From positions 310,001 to 374,000 of the forward strand of contig JAOUJW010000001.1 in the NCBI GenBank assembly GCA_029882975.1: a stretch of 64,000 bases of DNA. Reading direction: 5' to 3'. Shown here piece by piece: positions 44,268 to 53,099 of this stretch; within the stretch, counting starts at the first letter, position 1, and every line of letters begins with the position of its first letter. Both the position numbers and the translations under genes were made by a program. The stretch comes from Gammaproteobacteria bacterium (GTDB taxonomy: Bacteria > Pseudomonadota > Gammaproteobacteria > SZUA-152). Below the pieces are notes generated by a model. The model made no database searches. It was given only the letters and a program-made list of their open reading frames with translations, and was not told where the DNA came from.

Positions 44268-45956
44268 TTAAGCACCGGCACACGCCGGGACAACGCCCGG
44301 CTCTATACCGTGTTTATTGGCCGCACCCGGTGGAACCATAGGAAATACCATTTCCTCGGCGGCTATGGGTACATTAACAATGCTCGGTCCGGGGCGCTGC
44401 AAAACCTCACTCAGTCCGGCAACCGGATCAGAACATTGCGACAGGTCCACCCCATGAGCCCCCATGGTTTGGGCCAGCGCTGCAAAATCCACGCTATCAT
44501 TAATACGCACCGCAGAAAAGCGGGAACCGTAAAATAAAGCCTGTTGCTGCCTGACCAGACCCAAATGGCCGTTATTTAACACCACCACAGTAATGTTTAA
44601 ATCGTGCTCCACGGCAGTGGCCAGTTCCTGGATGTTCATCATCAAACTACCATCGCCGCTAATACACACCACCCTCCGTTGAGGTTGGGCCAAGGCCGCA
44701 CCTATGGCAGAAGGCAAACCAAAGCCCATGGTGCCCAATCCGCCTGAACTGAGCCATTGTCGCGGCCGACACAGAGGGTACACTTGAGCCGCCCACATTT
44801 GGTGCTGCCCCACATCCGTAACCACCGTCACATCATCGCCCAAAAGCCTGCCCAGCTCTAATAATAGCCCATAGGGTTTGAATACATCCTTTTCTCCGGT
44901 AACAGGCAGCGGGTACTGGCTCTTGAGCTGTTCAATACGACGGCGCCATGCCGGTCGTTGTACCGGCTCACAACGGGACAACAAAGACCGCATGACAGCA
45001 GCGGCATCGGCACACAAAGACAGCACAGGGGTTTTGATTTTACCGATTTCAGCCCGATCAATATCTACATGAATAATTTGCGCATTGGGACAAAACTCAG
45101 AAACTTTTCCGGTGGCCCTATCATCAAAGCGAACACCCACACCAAATAAAACATCGCACTCTTCCAAGGCGTAATTGGTGTAACGCGCCCCGTGCATACC
45201 CAACATCCCCAAATACAAAGGGTGATTTTTCGGAAATATACCCAAACCCATAAAGGTGGATACCGCTGGAATATCCATAGCTTGCGCATACTCAAGGACT
45301 TCACGGTGGCAATCGGCGTGAATCACGCCGCCCCCCACCATTAACAAGGGTTTTTTTGCTGTGGCCAACTTCCACTGTATCTGATCCAAGGTGATCTCAT
45401 CATCCACTGCAAAAGACGCCTGCGCCGGTACGTTGGGTAAGGTATCCACTTCCAGCGTCTGTAGCTGTACATCCTTGGGTACGTCAATGGCGACCGGCCC
45501 CGGCCGGCCCGAGGTAGCCAGTTGAAATGCAGCAGGGAGAACCTCCAATAATTCTTCGGCACTGCGTACCAACCAATTGTGTTTAGTGATCGGCCGCAGT
45601 ATGCCGCTGGTATCCACTTCCTGAAAGGCATCCGTACCAATCAAGCCGGTGGCCACTTGCCCGGTAATGGCAATTAAGGGAATGGAGTCCAGTTTTGCAT
45701 CGGCAATGGCTGTCACCAAATTAGTAGCCCCGGGACCGGAGCTGGCGAAGCACACGCCGGGTTTACCTGTTACCCTGGCAAACCCTTGAGCGATAAACCC
45801 CGCCCCTTGCTCGTGTTTTGCCAAAATATGCCGAATATTGCTTTTTACCAAAGCATCATACAGAGGCAGATTGGCTCCTCCCGGAATTCCCGCAATCTGC
45901 GTTATCCCGTATTTTTCCAGCATTTTTATTATCAATTCCGCGCCGTTACATTGCAT
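44268..45956 (-). CDS. ilvB: Acetolactate synthase, large (catalytic) subunit
   Basis: 562 residues, thiamine-diphosphate enzyme of branched-chain amino acid synthesis that condenses two pyruvates (or pyruvate with 2-oxobutyrate). Catalytic Glu49 lies in [37 protein letters not shown] is the ThDP site (GDG...N) and [12 protein letters not shown] the central FAD-side region. Cofactor and quinone-free architecture fits IlvB/IlvG/IlvI rather than the catabolic AlsS. The gene is preceded by a leader peptide and terminator, so it is attenuated by branched-chain aminoacyl-tRNA supply. No regulatory small subunit (ilvN/H/M) is adjacent, which is unusual. Confidence 0.92.
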   Translation of the reverse strand: MQCNGAELIIKMLEKYGITQIAGIPGGANLPLYDALVKSNIRHILAKHEQGAGFIAQGFARVTGKPGVCFASSGPGATNLVTAIADAKLDSIPLIAITGQVATGLIGTDAFQEVDTSGILRPITKHNWLVRSAEELLEVLPAAFQLATSGRPGPVAIDVPKDVQLQTLEVDTLPNVPAQASFAVDDEITLDQIQWKLATAKKPLLMVGGGVIHADCHREVLEYAQAMDIPAVSTFMGLGIFPKNHPLYLGMLGMHGARYTNYALEECDVLFGVGVRFDDRATGKVSEFCPNAQIIHVDIDRAEIGKIKTPVLSLCADAAAVMRSLLSRCEPVQRPAWRRRIEQLKSQYPLPVTGEKDVFKPYGLLLELGRLLGDDVTVVTDVGQHQMWAAQVYPLCRPRQWLSSGGLGTMGFGLPSAIGAALAQPQRRVVCISGDGSLMMNIQELATAVEHDLNITVVVLNNGHLGLVRQQQALFYGSRFSAVRINDSVDFAALAQTMGAHGVDLSQCSDPVAGLSEVLQRPGPSIVNVPIAAEEMVFPMVPPGAANKHGIEPGVVPACAGA

Positions 45957-45992
45957 CTTGGTTTCCTCTTGCCAGCCACTTATCGCCAGTGC

Positions 45993-46029
45993 AAAAAAAA
46001 ACCCCTTCGGCTTGCGCCGAAGGGGTTTT
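45993..46029 (-). promoter_or_regulatory. Attenuator terminator of the acetolactate synthase leader
   Basis: AACCCCTTCGGC (from 46000), loop TTGC, GCCGAAGGGGTT, followed on the minus strand by an uninterrupted T8-9 run (A-run at 45993-46001 on the plus strand). It sits between the leader peptide stop (46055) and the ilvB start (45956), the position of a transcriptional attenuator. Confidence 0.88.
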
Positions 46030-46054
46030 CATGTTTTTTGTTAAACTGAACCCG

Positions 46055-46156
46055 CTACGGCGTTATGCCGAACACAAACAGCACCACCACCACAGATACC
46101 AGGTTTACCTGCTGCAGTTTCTGATTCAATGGGTACTGTAATAATGCGAAGTTCAT
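46055..46156 (-). CDS. Branched-chain leader peptide controlling ilvB attenuation
   Basis: 33 codons: ATG at 46156, stop TAG at 46055-46057. The peptide starts MNFALLQYPLNQKLQQVNL and continues with a Val-rich run (VSVVVVLFVFGITP), giving eight Val and six Leu among 33 residues, the signature of a valine/leucine-responsive leader. Stalling at the four consecutive Val codons when charged tRNA is scarce would let an antiterminator form and block the hairpin at 45993-46029. Too short and too repetitive to be an ordinary gene; the codon bias and the terminator make the attenuator role convincing. Confidence 0.85.
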   Translation of the reverse strand: MNFALLQYPLNQKLQQVNLVSVVVVLFVFGITP

Positions 46157-46211
46157 CTTGTAATCTTTAAATAGACAAATTTACTCAAATATTTTGGTAT
46201 CGATTCAAATC

Positions 46212-46240
46212 AGACTAACAAAGCCCCTATACCAAGTCAA
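46212..46240 (-). promoter_or_regulatory. Sigma-70 promoter for the ilv leader
   Basis: On the minus strand TTGACT (46240-46235), a 17-base spacer and TAGTCT (46217-46212). Start of transcription would be near 46205, about 50 bases upstream of the leader peptide ATG at 46156. Confidence 0.6.
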
Positions 46241-46315
46241 TCAGGAAACCGGCTTTTTTCTTGCTGGCACGCATGCTGCTATAGACAAGCATTCCCGCAT
46301 AGCAGGAGCAATAAA

Positions 46316-46660
46316 ATGAGCGACTGGAGCAATAACAATCTGGCGCATCGGTATTGCTGGTACATCACCCGGCGCCTGGGTATTCATACCCTCGGTTTCC
46401 AAAAAAGCCGTGACTTAAAGTTACAACAATTTAGCTATTTCCTGGCCGCTGCGACCAAAGCGGAGCAAAAGCAGCGTGCCCGTGCTTTTGCCTCTATATT
46501 AATCAACCTCCTCGAAGACTTGGGTGAGGCGGTACGAGAAAAAGGCGTCACTCCAAGCAAAGCCCTTTCCAGTCTCACCTCAGTGTTAAGCAACGGTAAC
46601 AATAGCCTGATGGACCTGAGCCACACCGTGGATGAGCTGTATTACTTTAAGGGAGAGTAA
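46316..46660 (+). CDS. Hypothetical helical protein
   Basis: 114 residues, ATG with GCAGGAGC site. Predicted all-helical and soluble (YITRRLGIHTLGFQKSRDLKLQ, LINLLEDLGEAVREKG, LMDLSHTVDELYYFKG), no signal peptide. Family not recognised. Its stop is four bases before the next gene with the Shine-Dalgarno GGGAGAG inside its end, so the two are translated as a unit. Confidence 0.65.
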   Translation: MSDWSNNNLAHRYCWYITRRLGIHTLGFQKSRDLKLQQFSYFLAAATKAEQKQRARAFASILINLLEDLGEAVREKGVTPSKALSSLTSVLSNGNNSLMDLSHTVDELYYFKGE

Positions 46661-46663
46661 TCC

Positions 46664-47752
46664 ATGCTGACTGACACCCGTGCCCTGAAAACCTCCGCTC
46701 TTTACCCTAAAACCATCATTATTTTATGCATGGCTCTGATAATCCACACCTCCACCGTTGAGGCAGCGCCGGCGCGCAGCAGCTTTTTTGATCAACTGAA
46801 TATAGAGTTAAAAAGCTTCGAAATCGGTAACGGCAGCACCGGTGCCGCACTGGGCTTTAGCTATGCCTATGATGAGCCGGCCTGGGTTGAGCCGCTTCAA
46901 GCTCCCACAATGGAAAATCGCTACCGTCGGATTGAATTGATTGCCGGCTTAAGCGCCAACGGCAATATCGCGTTTAACAGCCGCAACAATCCCCGAAGTT
47001 TTTTGGATACACGGGTTAACTTGGGGATCTGGTTCGATCGCTCCCCCAAACCGTCCACAGACAAACAAGAGCAACAACTGGCCGAGAAATTGAGCAAGCT
47101 GGATAGCGCAGACCCAAAGTACAACTCGCTGAATAAATCCCTGGTCGATTTGCACAGACAATTACCTCCAATATCCGCCTTATCCATGAGTGCACGTATG
47201 TATCTGGGTATGGAATCAGACCAGACTTTTTCGCGCCGACAGCGAACAGTGGGGCTGGATTTCAGCACTGCCTATTTATCCTACCATCAAACCGATGATT
47301 ATTCTCACAGCACACTCGCAGCACAGCTCAACATACTGGACTATCCTTTTGCTTTAATTCGCATGCTTTCCGGCGAGAACTTTGTGCCAAGTGGCGCGGC
47401 ACTACCTTCATTGCAATTGGGGCTTGCCTGGATTGAACCGGAACACAACGACCCAAGAGCCAGTGTGGGTGATACTTCACCCTATTACCGCGGCAGCGCT
47501 TCGCTTGCATTCAAGACTCGCTTAGGGTTCAGCGATAAGAACAACGCCCCCATTTATTTCAGCGCCAATACTCGTTACTATAGGGAACTGGGTGCAAGTG
47601 CCATGGTAAAAAACGCAGAACTGGACCTTTATACATACCACGTTTTTATTATCGAATATGGCAGCACCTATGTCAGTTATGCCAAAGGTAAACTACCATT
47701 GGATAGCACTGATGACACCGTATATGAAATTGGCTGGAAATCCAATTTGTAA
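46664..47752 (+). CDS. Putative outer-membrane beta-barrel protein
   Basis: 362 residues. An N-terminal signal peptide (hydrophobic core IIILCMALIIHTSTVEA, cleavage near VEA-AP). The rest is rich in alternating polar/aromatic strands (GLSFAYAYDEPAW..., TVGLDFSTAYLSYHQT, GSASLAFKTRLGF) typical of an outer-membrane barrel or a secreted beta protein, with a short charged helix near residues 125-155 (DKQEQQLAEKLSKL). No family recognised. Operon partner of the preceding gene, four bases apart. Confidence 0.55.
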   Translation: MLTDTRALKTSALYPKTIIILCMALIIHTSTVEAAPARSSFFDQLNIELKSFEIGNGSTGAALGFSYAYDEPAWVEPLQAPTMENRYRRIELIAGLSANGNIAFNSRNNPRSFLDTRVNLGIWFDRSPKPSTDKQEQQLAEKLSKLDSADPKYNSLNKSLVDLHRQLPPISALSMSARMYLGMESDQTFSRRQRTVGLDFSTAYLSYHQTDDYSHSTLAAQLNILDYPFALIRMLSGENFVPSGAALPSLQLGLAWIEPEHNDPRASVGDTSPYYRGSASLAFKTRLGFSDKNNAPIYFSANTRYYRELGASAMVKNAELDLYTYHVFIIEYGSTYVSYAKGKLPLDSTDDTVYEIGWKSNL

Positions 47753-47836
47753 CTGAATGGCATTTATACCGGGTTTTGCGACCGGTTTTACTAAAGTGGA
47801 TCTAAAGTAATGCCGGTTCCTGCCGATTTACGACAC

Positions 47837-47931
47837 AATATTGATACGAATATTGATACGAATATTGTCACCGCCAATATTGAAACAACGATCATCATCC
47901 GTTTTGTAAAGTAATGGTTTTGTAAAGTAAT
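47837..47931 (+). repeat. Two short tandem repeats upstream of the H1-like gene
   Basis: AATATTGATACG is present twice head to tail plus a seven-base partial copy (47837-47867), and GTTTTGTAAAGTAAT occurs at 47901 and 47917. Both lie in the leader of the H1-like gene at 47949 and could be binding sites or slippage products. Confidence 0.7.
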
Positions 47932-47948
47932 TGTAAGTAGAGACTGCT

Positions 47949-48623
47949 ATGGCTGCAAAAAAGAAGGCTGTAAAAAAGAAGGTTGCAAAAAGGAAAACCG
48001 CAAAAAAGACGGCTGCGAAACGCGTTGTTACCAAGAAAAAGACCACTGTAAAGAAAAAAGCAACAGCAAAAAAACGTGGTGCAGTCAAAAGCGCCGCTCA
48101 AAAGAAAAGCGTCAAGAAAAAAGCCGGTGTTAAGAAATCCGTAAAAAAAGCGGTGCACAGCCCCAAAGGCAAAACCAAAACCGGCGTGAAGAAAAAGGCA
48201 ACGCCCAAAGCGAAAGCCGCACAAAAATCGAGCGCAGCCTCTCGCAAATCCAGTGCCGACAAGAAAACCACGCAACTGAAACACGCTGCCGTAAAGCAAA
48301 TCAGCCGAACTTCGGACCGAGCCCGTCATGCAGCCACCCGAGACACTGAACGCGCTATCACTCCACCACGGAAAATCAGTACTGCACCGGTATCCACGGT
48401 AGGGAAGAAATTCCCCAAACTACCTAAAGCCCTGTTTAAACCCGGTTCTCGTGTACGCACCACCAAGGGCAACTATGTCGGCACTACGGGAAAAGTTACC
48501 CGCCAGGATCCCTGCCTGGGCACTTATTTCATGACTTTTGACCGTTATGAAAGGGACTCCGCTTACCAGGGAATTGAATGGGGCCCTTACTTCGCTTCAG
48601 AACTGGAGCCGGTGAAGAAATAG
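47949..48623 (+). CDS. Histone-H1-like Lys/Ala-rich protein with C-terminal beta domain
   Basis: 224 residues. Residues 1-115 are almost only Lys, Ala, Thr, Arg and Val in short repeats (KKKAVKKK, AKKTAAKR), as in bacterial H1-like proteins such as AlgP and Hc1 that coat and compact DNA. From about residue 160 the composition changes to a compact domain, FKPGSRVRTTKGNYVGTTGK and GTYFMTFDRYERDSAYQGIEWGPYF, with KOW/SH3-like beta character. The combination of a DNA-compacting tail with a folded end suggests a nucleoid- or ribosome-associated adaptor. The repetitive Lys codons make the opposite strand look open, which is an artefact. Confidence 0.75.
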   Translation: MAAKKKAVKKKVAKRKTAKKTAAKRVVTKKKTTVKKKATAKKRGAVKSAAQKKSVKKKAGVKKSVKKAVHSPKGKTKTGVKKKATPKAKAAQKSSAASRKSSADKKTTQLKHAAVKQISRTSDRARHAATRDTERAITPPRKISTAPVSTVGKKFPKLPKALFKPGSRVRTTKGNYVGTTGKVTRQDPCLGTYFMTFDRYERDSAYQGIEWGPYFASELEPVKK

Positions 48624-48797
48624 CAAAAAGATAAACAAGAATTTTCAGGAACAGTTTAGTCAATAACGGTTAATATTCCCTTCCTTAAGCGCCCATTGTT
48701 TACAGCTGCAAGCGTTGCATTTTCCCCTGACTGAGTCACAATTAAAGTATAAGTCTCATTTAACATAGCGACAAAAACACCAGCGGGGAAAACCCAT

Positions 48798-49274
48798 ATG
48801 TTGCGTTCAATTCTGGAGTCCATACCTATTTTTTCGTCTCTCGGCGACACGGATTTGAACGCCTTAAGCAATTACGCCTACACCCAAATTGTTCCCAAGG
48901 GAACCACGGTGGTTCGTCAAGGAGATCCCGGGGACGCTTTGTATGTCATACTCTCCGGCCGCGTGAAAGTTTACACTCTTGACCACGAGGGTACTGCGGT
49001 GACCTTACGGTATATGCAAGCGGGGGACTATTTTGGAGAGTTGTCTGTATTGGACTGCGAGCAACGCTCAGCCTCTGTGGAAACGCTGGAAACTTGTAAC
49101 CTGGCGATTATCCCCAGCGGAGAGTTTGGTAAAATTTTAAACAAAAGCCCCGCCATGGCCATTCAACTCAGTCTGGAGCTGAGCCGCCGATTGCGCCTGT
49201 GCACCCAAACCCTGCACCAACTGCACAGCCGCCACGAGGCCGGGCTTAACCCCGGCAACGACGGAACTCCTTAG
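48798..49274 (+). CDS. Single-domain cyclic nucleotide-binding protein (Crp-like sensor, no DNA-binding domain)
   Basis: 158 residues with one CNB domain covering about 10-125: PIFSSLGDTDLNALSNYA, GTTVVRQGDPGDALYVILSGRVKVY, and the phosphate-binding cassette YFGELSVLDCEQRSASVE with the FGELS core and Arg. A helical tail (SLELSRRLRLCTQTLHQLH) follows but no helix-turn-helix. Without DNA-binding it must relay cAMP or c-di-GMP status to partners. Its stop overlaps the stop of the FHA gene on the other strand by four bases. Confidence 0.85.
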   Translation: MLRSILESIPIFSSLGDTDLNALSNYAYTQIVPKGTTVVRQGDPGDALYVILSGRVKVYTLDHEGTAVTLRYMQAGDYFGELSVLDCEQRSASVETLETCNLAIIPSGEFGKILNKSPAMAIQLSLELSRRLRLCTQTLHQLHSRHEAGLNPGNDGTP

Positions 49275-49645
49275 GAGAATAAAAACCCGTGTATAAACTT
49301 ATTCAATTTTTGGGTTTTTTGTAAATCTTCTTGAGGTGGAACGTATTCTTTCGTGGAAAATTTGAGTCGAATCCGACCGATGCGAATAATATCGCCATCT
49401 TTAAGTTCGTGTCGTGAAACTTCTTTGTTGTTCACGAAGGTATTATTGGTACTTTTCAGATCTTCAATATAGTACACATTGTCCTGGGTTTTCAGCTCGG
49501 ACTTTTCCATCACAATTACCGCATGATGCCCACTAACAGCATCGTCTTCGATAATGATTTCATTATCCTGCGCTCGCCCAATTCTCATCTTTGCCAAATT
49601 GATAGGGCATTGCGCCTCATCACCAAGTTTTTGTAATGTAGCCAT
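49271..49645 (-). CDS. FHA-domain protein
   Basis: 124 residues. A single forkhead-associated domain spans about 18-95: LAKMRIGRAQDNEIIIEDDAVSGHHAVIV with the phospho-threonine-binding Arg, Ser and His, and IEDLKSTNNTFVNNKEV with the conserved Asn pair. FHA domains bind phosphothreonine from Ser/Thr kinases. No kinase gene is in the window. Convergent with the CNB gene, overlapping it by four bases. Confidence 0.9.
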   Translation of the reverse strand: MATLQKLGDEAQCPINLAKMRIGRAQDNEIIIEDDAVSGHHAVIVMEKSELKTQDNVYYIEDLKSTNNTFVNNKEVSRHELKDGDIIRIGRIRLKFSTKEYVPPQEDLQKTQKLNKFIHGFLFS

Positions 49646-49884
49646 TTTATTTCCTTAATCGAAAACAGAGGGAAAACTTATCGCCGGTCATTGTATTCTA
49701 TCGGCACAGGAGGGGCTGGACATGAGAAATGGTTCACATTTGCCGAAAATCACCCGGGGGAAGTTTATCTTTAGATGTGCAGAATCCGGGGAAATTCGTC
49801 CACTCCTGCCCACACCTTAAACGGCTTCCATGAAAGCAATTACACAGAGTAAACCCAGCTGGACGAAAAATTGATTACGGAGCA

Positions 49885-50208
49885 CTAGTGCAGTGTTTTA
49901 TCGTCAATTTTGTTCCTTAAACCGGCTTCCAGATTATCCAGATTATCGTTAATACTTTTCAGTGCCGAAACAATTTCATCTTTAACTTTAGCCTGGCTCT
50001 TCGCGATATCGCGGCGAATCGCCAACATAACGTAAATAACCCCGAAAATGGGAACTGCCCAAATAACCCTGGTGTATAACTGCTTTTGTTCCGAAGTATG
50101 AATTTGAGAATCTTTGACGATGCCTATGGCACTGATGTTCAATACGACCCCAGCCACTAATAAAATCACCACTGCGATCAGCATGGCTACCCACATCACC
50201 ATCAGCAA
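49885..50208 (-). CDS. Small two-helix membrane protein
   Basis: 107 residues. Helix 1 about 5-27 (MWVAMLIAVVILLVAGVVLNI) and helix 2 about 46-62 (VIWAVPIFGVIYVMLAI), then a charged coiled-coil-like tail (DEIVSALKSINDNLDNLEAGLRNKI). Function and family not recognised. Single gene between the FHA gene and tmcA. Confidence 0.55.
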   Translation of the reverse strand: MLMVMWVAMLIAVVILLVAGVVLNISAIGIVKDSQIHTSEQKQLYTRVIWAVPIFGVIYVMLAIRRDIAKSQAKVKDEIVSALKSINDNLDNLEAGLRNKIDDKTLH

Positions 50209-50343
50209 AACTTCCTGTTTAGTTTCAAAAAAACTCCCCTTTCAACAGAGTCTTAATATAGCTAAGGCCACACTATAGCAGCTAATTCCGGTCGCTGCAT
50301 CCGCCTTGCACTGCTCACTCTTACGCCAAAGCCTCACCCCATA

Positions 50344-52566
50344 TCAGGTATAGGGCTGCAACATCCCTGCCACCGCTGCCCGTAACTCCTTAACCGCTTG
50401 CGACTTCCCCTGCAGTTGCAAGGCTTGCACTACGGTTTCCCAATCGTGTCTTTGCAGAACTTTGCTTAGCAACAAGTCTTGCTGCAAAGGACTTAATGGG
50501 CCGGACGGTAAAGCGCTCTGTTGCAATGTGTTCGCTCCAACAGTGAAATGGTTAAGAGTCAGCTTCCAAATCGATGGGGCTGTTAATTCATAACCGCGCA
50601 ACTGAAAAGCAAAGGATTGCAAATCCGCCAATTCCCAAGCGGGTAGACCAACGGATTCTATGGGCAAAATTTTCAAACATTCCAATACCAAATGACGATC
50701 CAACTGTGCAAAAGTCTCAGCCAGCATAAATGGAAACTGCGAGGCCAATTTACTTTCGGCCTGACGGCTGATCTGTTCGCCTGAAGCGGAAATTGCTTGC
50801 ATTAATGTCACCGCCTGGGTACCGCTGCTGGCATTGCGTTTTATGCCTATGTGCACCGGATAGAAATTATTCTTACGCCAAAACGCCAACAAATCCGCTG
50901 TGGCACCAAATGTTGCACCCACCCCATCCACCCCCTCCCGGCGAGCCTGGTCCAACATGTTTTGCAATAACAAGGAAGCCAAACCGCGACGCTGTAAAGA
51001 CGGATGGACCGCAATTCTTACAATGCGCCGGTACCGCAGTTGCGCTGCACCCTCCAAACCAACAAAAGTTTCCAAGGTCTGCGGCAACCAATGACCGCGC
51101 ACCCGGCGCCGGTTTTGGTAAACCTGTTGGCAGGTTGTTGCATCCAAACCGCCTTCCTGCTCGATAAACGCGGTGGCGACGATGTGCCCGGAGAAGCTCA
51201 AGGTATACAAACGTAAATCTTTGCCATCCAATAGATAGCGCAAATCTTTTGCCTGAGTCTGGTAATGAGCGATCACCAACAGACCGAACAACTCCTTGAG
51301 CCGGGGCTCATCCTGCAACAGTTGATCCCGTTGTAATTGTTCAAAGCTACACGCGTGCGGATGCGCTGCAGCAATATTCGCTTCCGGTGCCGGTGTGGCA
51401 TTGAGCAGCAAGAGTTCAAAAATGAAAGATTCCAACGGGTCGTTGTTAGACCAACGTATTGGTGTTTCCAACCGTAAGTGTTGCCATCCCGGAGTCAATT
51501 GATCCAACACCGCATGGAACCGCACCGCAAAGCCCCTGCCCGTACCTTCGTAGCCGTGTATGGTTGAGCAATAAACCACGCGGCTATAGTTGCGTAATAT
51601 GTGCTCTAAAATAGGCACGGGTATCGCCGCTGCTTCGTCTACCAAAACCAATCGTGCAGTGTATTTAGTACGGATCAAAACATCCGGTGCCATAAACTCC
51701 AGCACCGCCTTATCGTAACGTAACACCCCGTTTTCAAACTGCGCTTGCGGCAACAGCTGCCGGGCATGCTTAAACGCCGGTTGCGCTGTGGCCAGGCTGG
51801 GGGCGGTAATCAATATGCGGCCATCACCCCTTGCTAAAAACTGCGCTGCAGCAATCCCCAATGCGGCGGATTTACCCCGGCCCCGGTCTGAGGTGACCAC
51901 CAGAGGCCGACGCCGATGTCCTTCCAGCACATGCAATACGGCCTCTACGGCAGCAAGTTGATCCGGGGTTGCGCAATGGCCCGGTTTCTCCGGGTTTTGC
52001 CAGTCCTGTGCTTTAGGTAAATCCAAAGGAGTGGGTAGTGGTAATTGCAGTGCAGTGGTATTGGGCCCCATCAGCAATACACTTTTAGACCGCTGTAGCA
52101 GCAAACGCAGGCGCCGTACAAACCGTCTCTGCATTTGCCTGCCCGAATAGGGCCAAATGGCCATGCGGTTTGCGAAAGGATCATCAAATGCTTCCAACGC
52201 CTCAAGCTCGGGTAGCAATAACAACAATACACCGCCGCCACGCACAGCTCCGGAAACGGCTCCAAGCGCATCCGGATCTAAACCGCAATGACCGTCAAAC
52301 ACAATGGCATCATACTCCAAACCTAAAACTTGAGTGGCTTTGTCCATCGCCAAGCCCGGAGCCTGCGGCCAATCGCTGAGCCACAGACACGAGTCTGCAG
52401 CAAAACGCTGCAACAACTGCTGTGCCAAAGCCCGGCACCAGGATGCCGGTCCATGCAATACAAGGGGTAAACGATGCTGGTTCCGGCGAGCAGCTTGAAT
52501 ATGGCTCTGAAATATTGGCTCAATCGCGGCGAACTGAGAATCCAAGGACTTAGCGGTTAAAGTCAC
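50344..52566 (-). CDS. tmcA: tRNA(Met) cytidine acetyltransferase
   Basis: 740 residues. Domains in order: an N-terminal DUF1726-like part, a helicase-like RNA-binding ATPase with Walker A TSDRGRGKSAALG near residue 230 and Walker B LVLVDEAAAIP near 315, a GNAT acetyltransferase region with RIAVHPSLQRRGLASLLLQ near 515 (acetyl-CoA loop), and a C-terminal tRNA-binding part. TmcA makes N4-acetylcytidine at the wobble base of elongator tRNA(Met), protecting against misreading of AUA. Length and motif order equal those of E. coli TmcA. Single gene. Confidence 0.95.
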   Translation of the reverse strand: MTLTAKSLDSQFAAIEPIFQSHIQAARRNQHRLPLVLHGPASWCRALAQQLLQRFAADSCLWLSDWPQAPGLAMDKATQVLGLEYDAIVFDGHCGLDPDALGAVSGAVRGGGVLLLLLPELEALEAFDDPFANRMAIWPYSGRQMQRRFVRRLRLLLQRSKSVLLMGPNTTALQLPLPTPLDLPKAQDWQNPEKPGHCATPDQLAAVEAVLHVLEGHRRRPLVVTSDRGRGKSAALGIAAAQFLARGDGRILITAPSLATAQPAFKHARQLLPQAQFENGVLRYDKAVLEFMAPDVLIRTKYTARLVLVDEAAAIPVPILEHILRNYSRVVYCSTIHGYEGTGRGFAVRFHAVLDQLTPGWQHLRLETPIRWSNNDPLESFIFELLLLNATPAPEANIAAAHPHACSFEQLQRDQLLQDEPRLKELFGLLVIAHYQTQAKDLRYLLDGKDLRLYTLSFSGHIVATAFIEQEGGLDATTCQQVYQNRRRVRGHWLPQTLETFVGLEGAAQLRYRRIVRIAVHPSLQRRGLASLLLQNMLDQARREGVDGVGATFGATADLLAFWRKNNFYPVHIGIKRNASSGTQAVTLMQAISASGEQISRQAESKLASQFPFMLAETFAQLDRHLVLECLKILPIESVGLPAWELADLQSFAFQLRGYELTAPSIWKLTLNHFTVGANTLQQSALPSGPLSPLQQDLLLSKVLQRHDWETVVQALQLQGKSQAVKELRAAVAGMLQPYT

Positions 52567-52606
52567 GGTATTGGGGTATGTGCGGGCCTAGGTTTGTGTT
52601 TGCGGG

Positions 52607-52993
52607 TTACACCGCCACGTCATCCAGTTCTTGAGTATCAAAAGCCCAGTCACCTGATGAATATTCCATAATATCGTCAACAACAAATTCCGTGGGACGG
52701 CGAAAACAAATTTCGGCAATTTCCAAACGCATGGCGTTGTAGTCATCACCAAATTGTTGCTCTTTGCAGATACGTTGAAATTCGCTGTGATTACAAAACA
52801 TGGCGTAGGCATAAGCACTGTGTACCACGGTATCCACAAAGTTATCAGCCAAAGCCTGATCCACTTCCATTTGCGAATAGCTTGCCTTTTTACCGAAGCG
52901 CTTTTTTAAGTTATAAGGCAATTTCTTTGCATACAACTTAATCTTGCCTATTTTTTTGATTTCACTGAACTTGCTCAAGCTATGTTCCTCCAT
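52607..52993 (-). CDS. Conserved hypothetical protein (DUF6559-like)
   Basis: 128 residues from the ATG at 52993; the ATG at 53047 lies upstream of a probable transcription start (TATAAT at 53053-53048) and is disfavoured. A basic helical region KIKLYAKKLPYNLKKRFGKK and SQMEVDQALADNF lead to the conserved YAYAMFCNHSEF and DDYNAMRLEIAEICF segments. Resembles a small uncharacterised family; function unknown. It is the last gene on the minus strand before the hydrogenase operon but is not clearly part of it. Confidence 0.55.
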   Translation of the reverse strand: MEEHSLSKFSEIKKIGKIKLYAKKLPYNLKKRFGKKASYSQMEVDQALADNFVDTVVHSAYAYAMFCNHSEFQRICKEQQFGDDYNAMRLEIAEICFRRPTEFVVDDIMEYSSGDWAFDTQELDDVAV

Positions 52994-53047
52994 CGATCCC
53001 GCGGCACATTCTACCTTATCACTATTTCGGCCAAGTGTGTCCAACAT

Positions 53048-53053
53048 ATTATA
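53048..53053 (-). promoter_or_regulatory. -10 box candidate for the 52993 gene
   Basis: Minus-strand TATAAT at 53053-53048. The expected start would fall near 53041, downstream of the ATG at 53047 and upstream of the ATG at 52993. No good -35 at 17 bases, so this is weak evidence. Confidence 0.35.
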
Positions 53054-53099
53054 GCCACTGTATACCTATCAGACACAGCAAAACTTAACTTTTTATTTA

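Noticed and set aside
46055-46156. Val-rich small peptide as a secreted or toxin peptide
   Set aside because: Position upstream of ilvB, adjoining terminator and Val/Leu codons explain it fully as a leader peptide.
47895-48329. 144-codon antisense frame opposite the H1-like gene
   Set aside because: Phe/Leu/Cys-rich translation is simply the complement of Lys/Ala codons.
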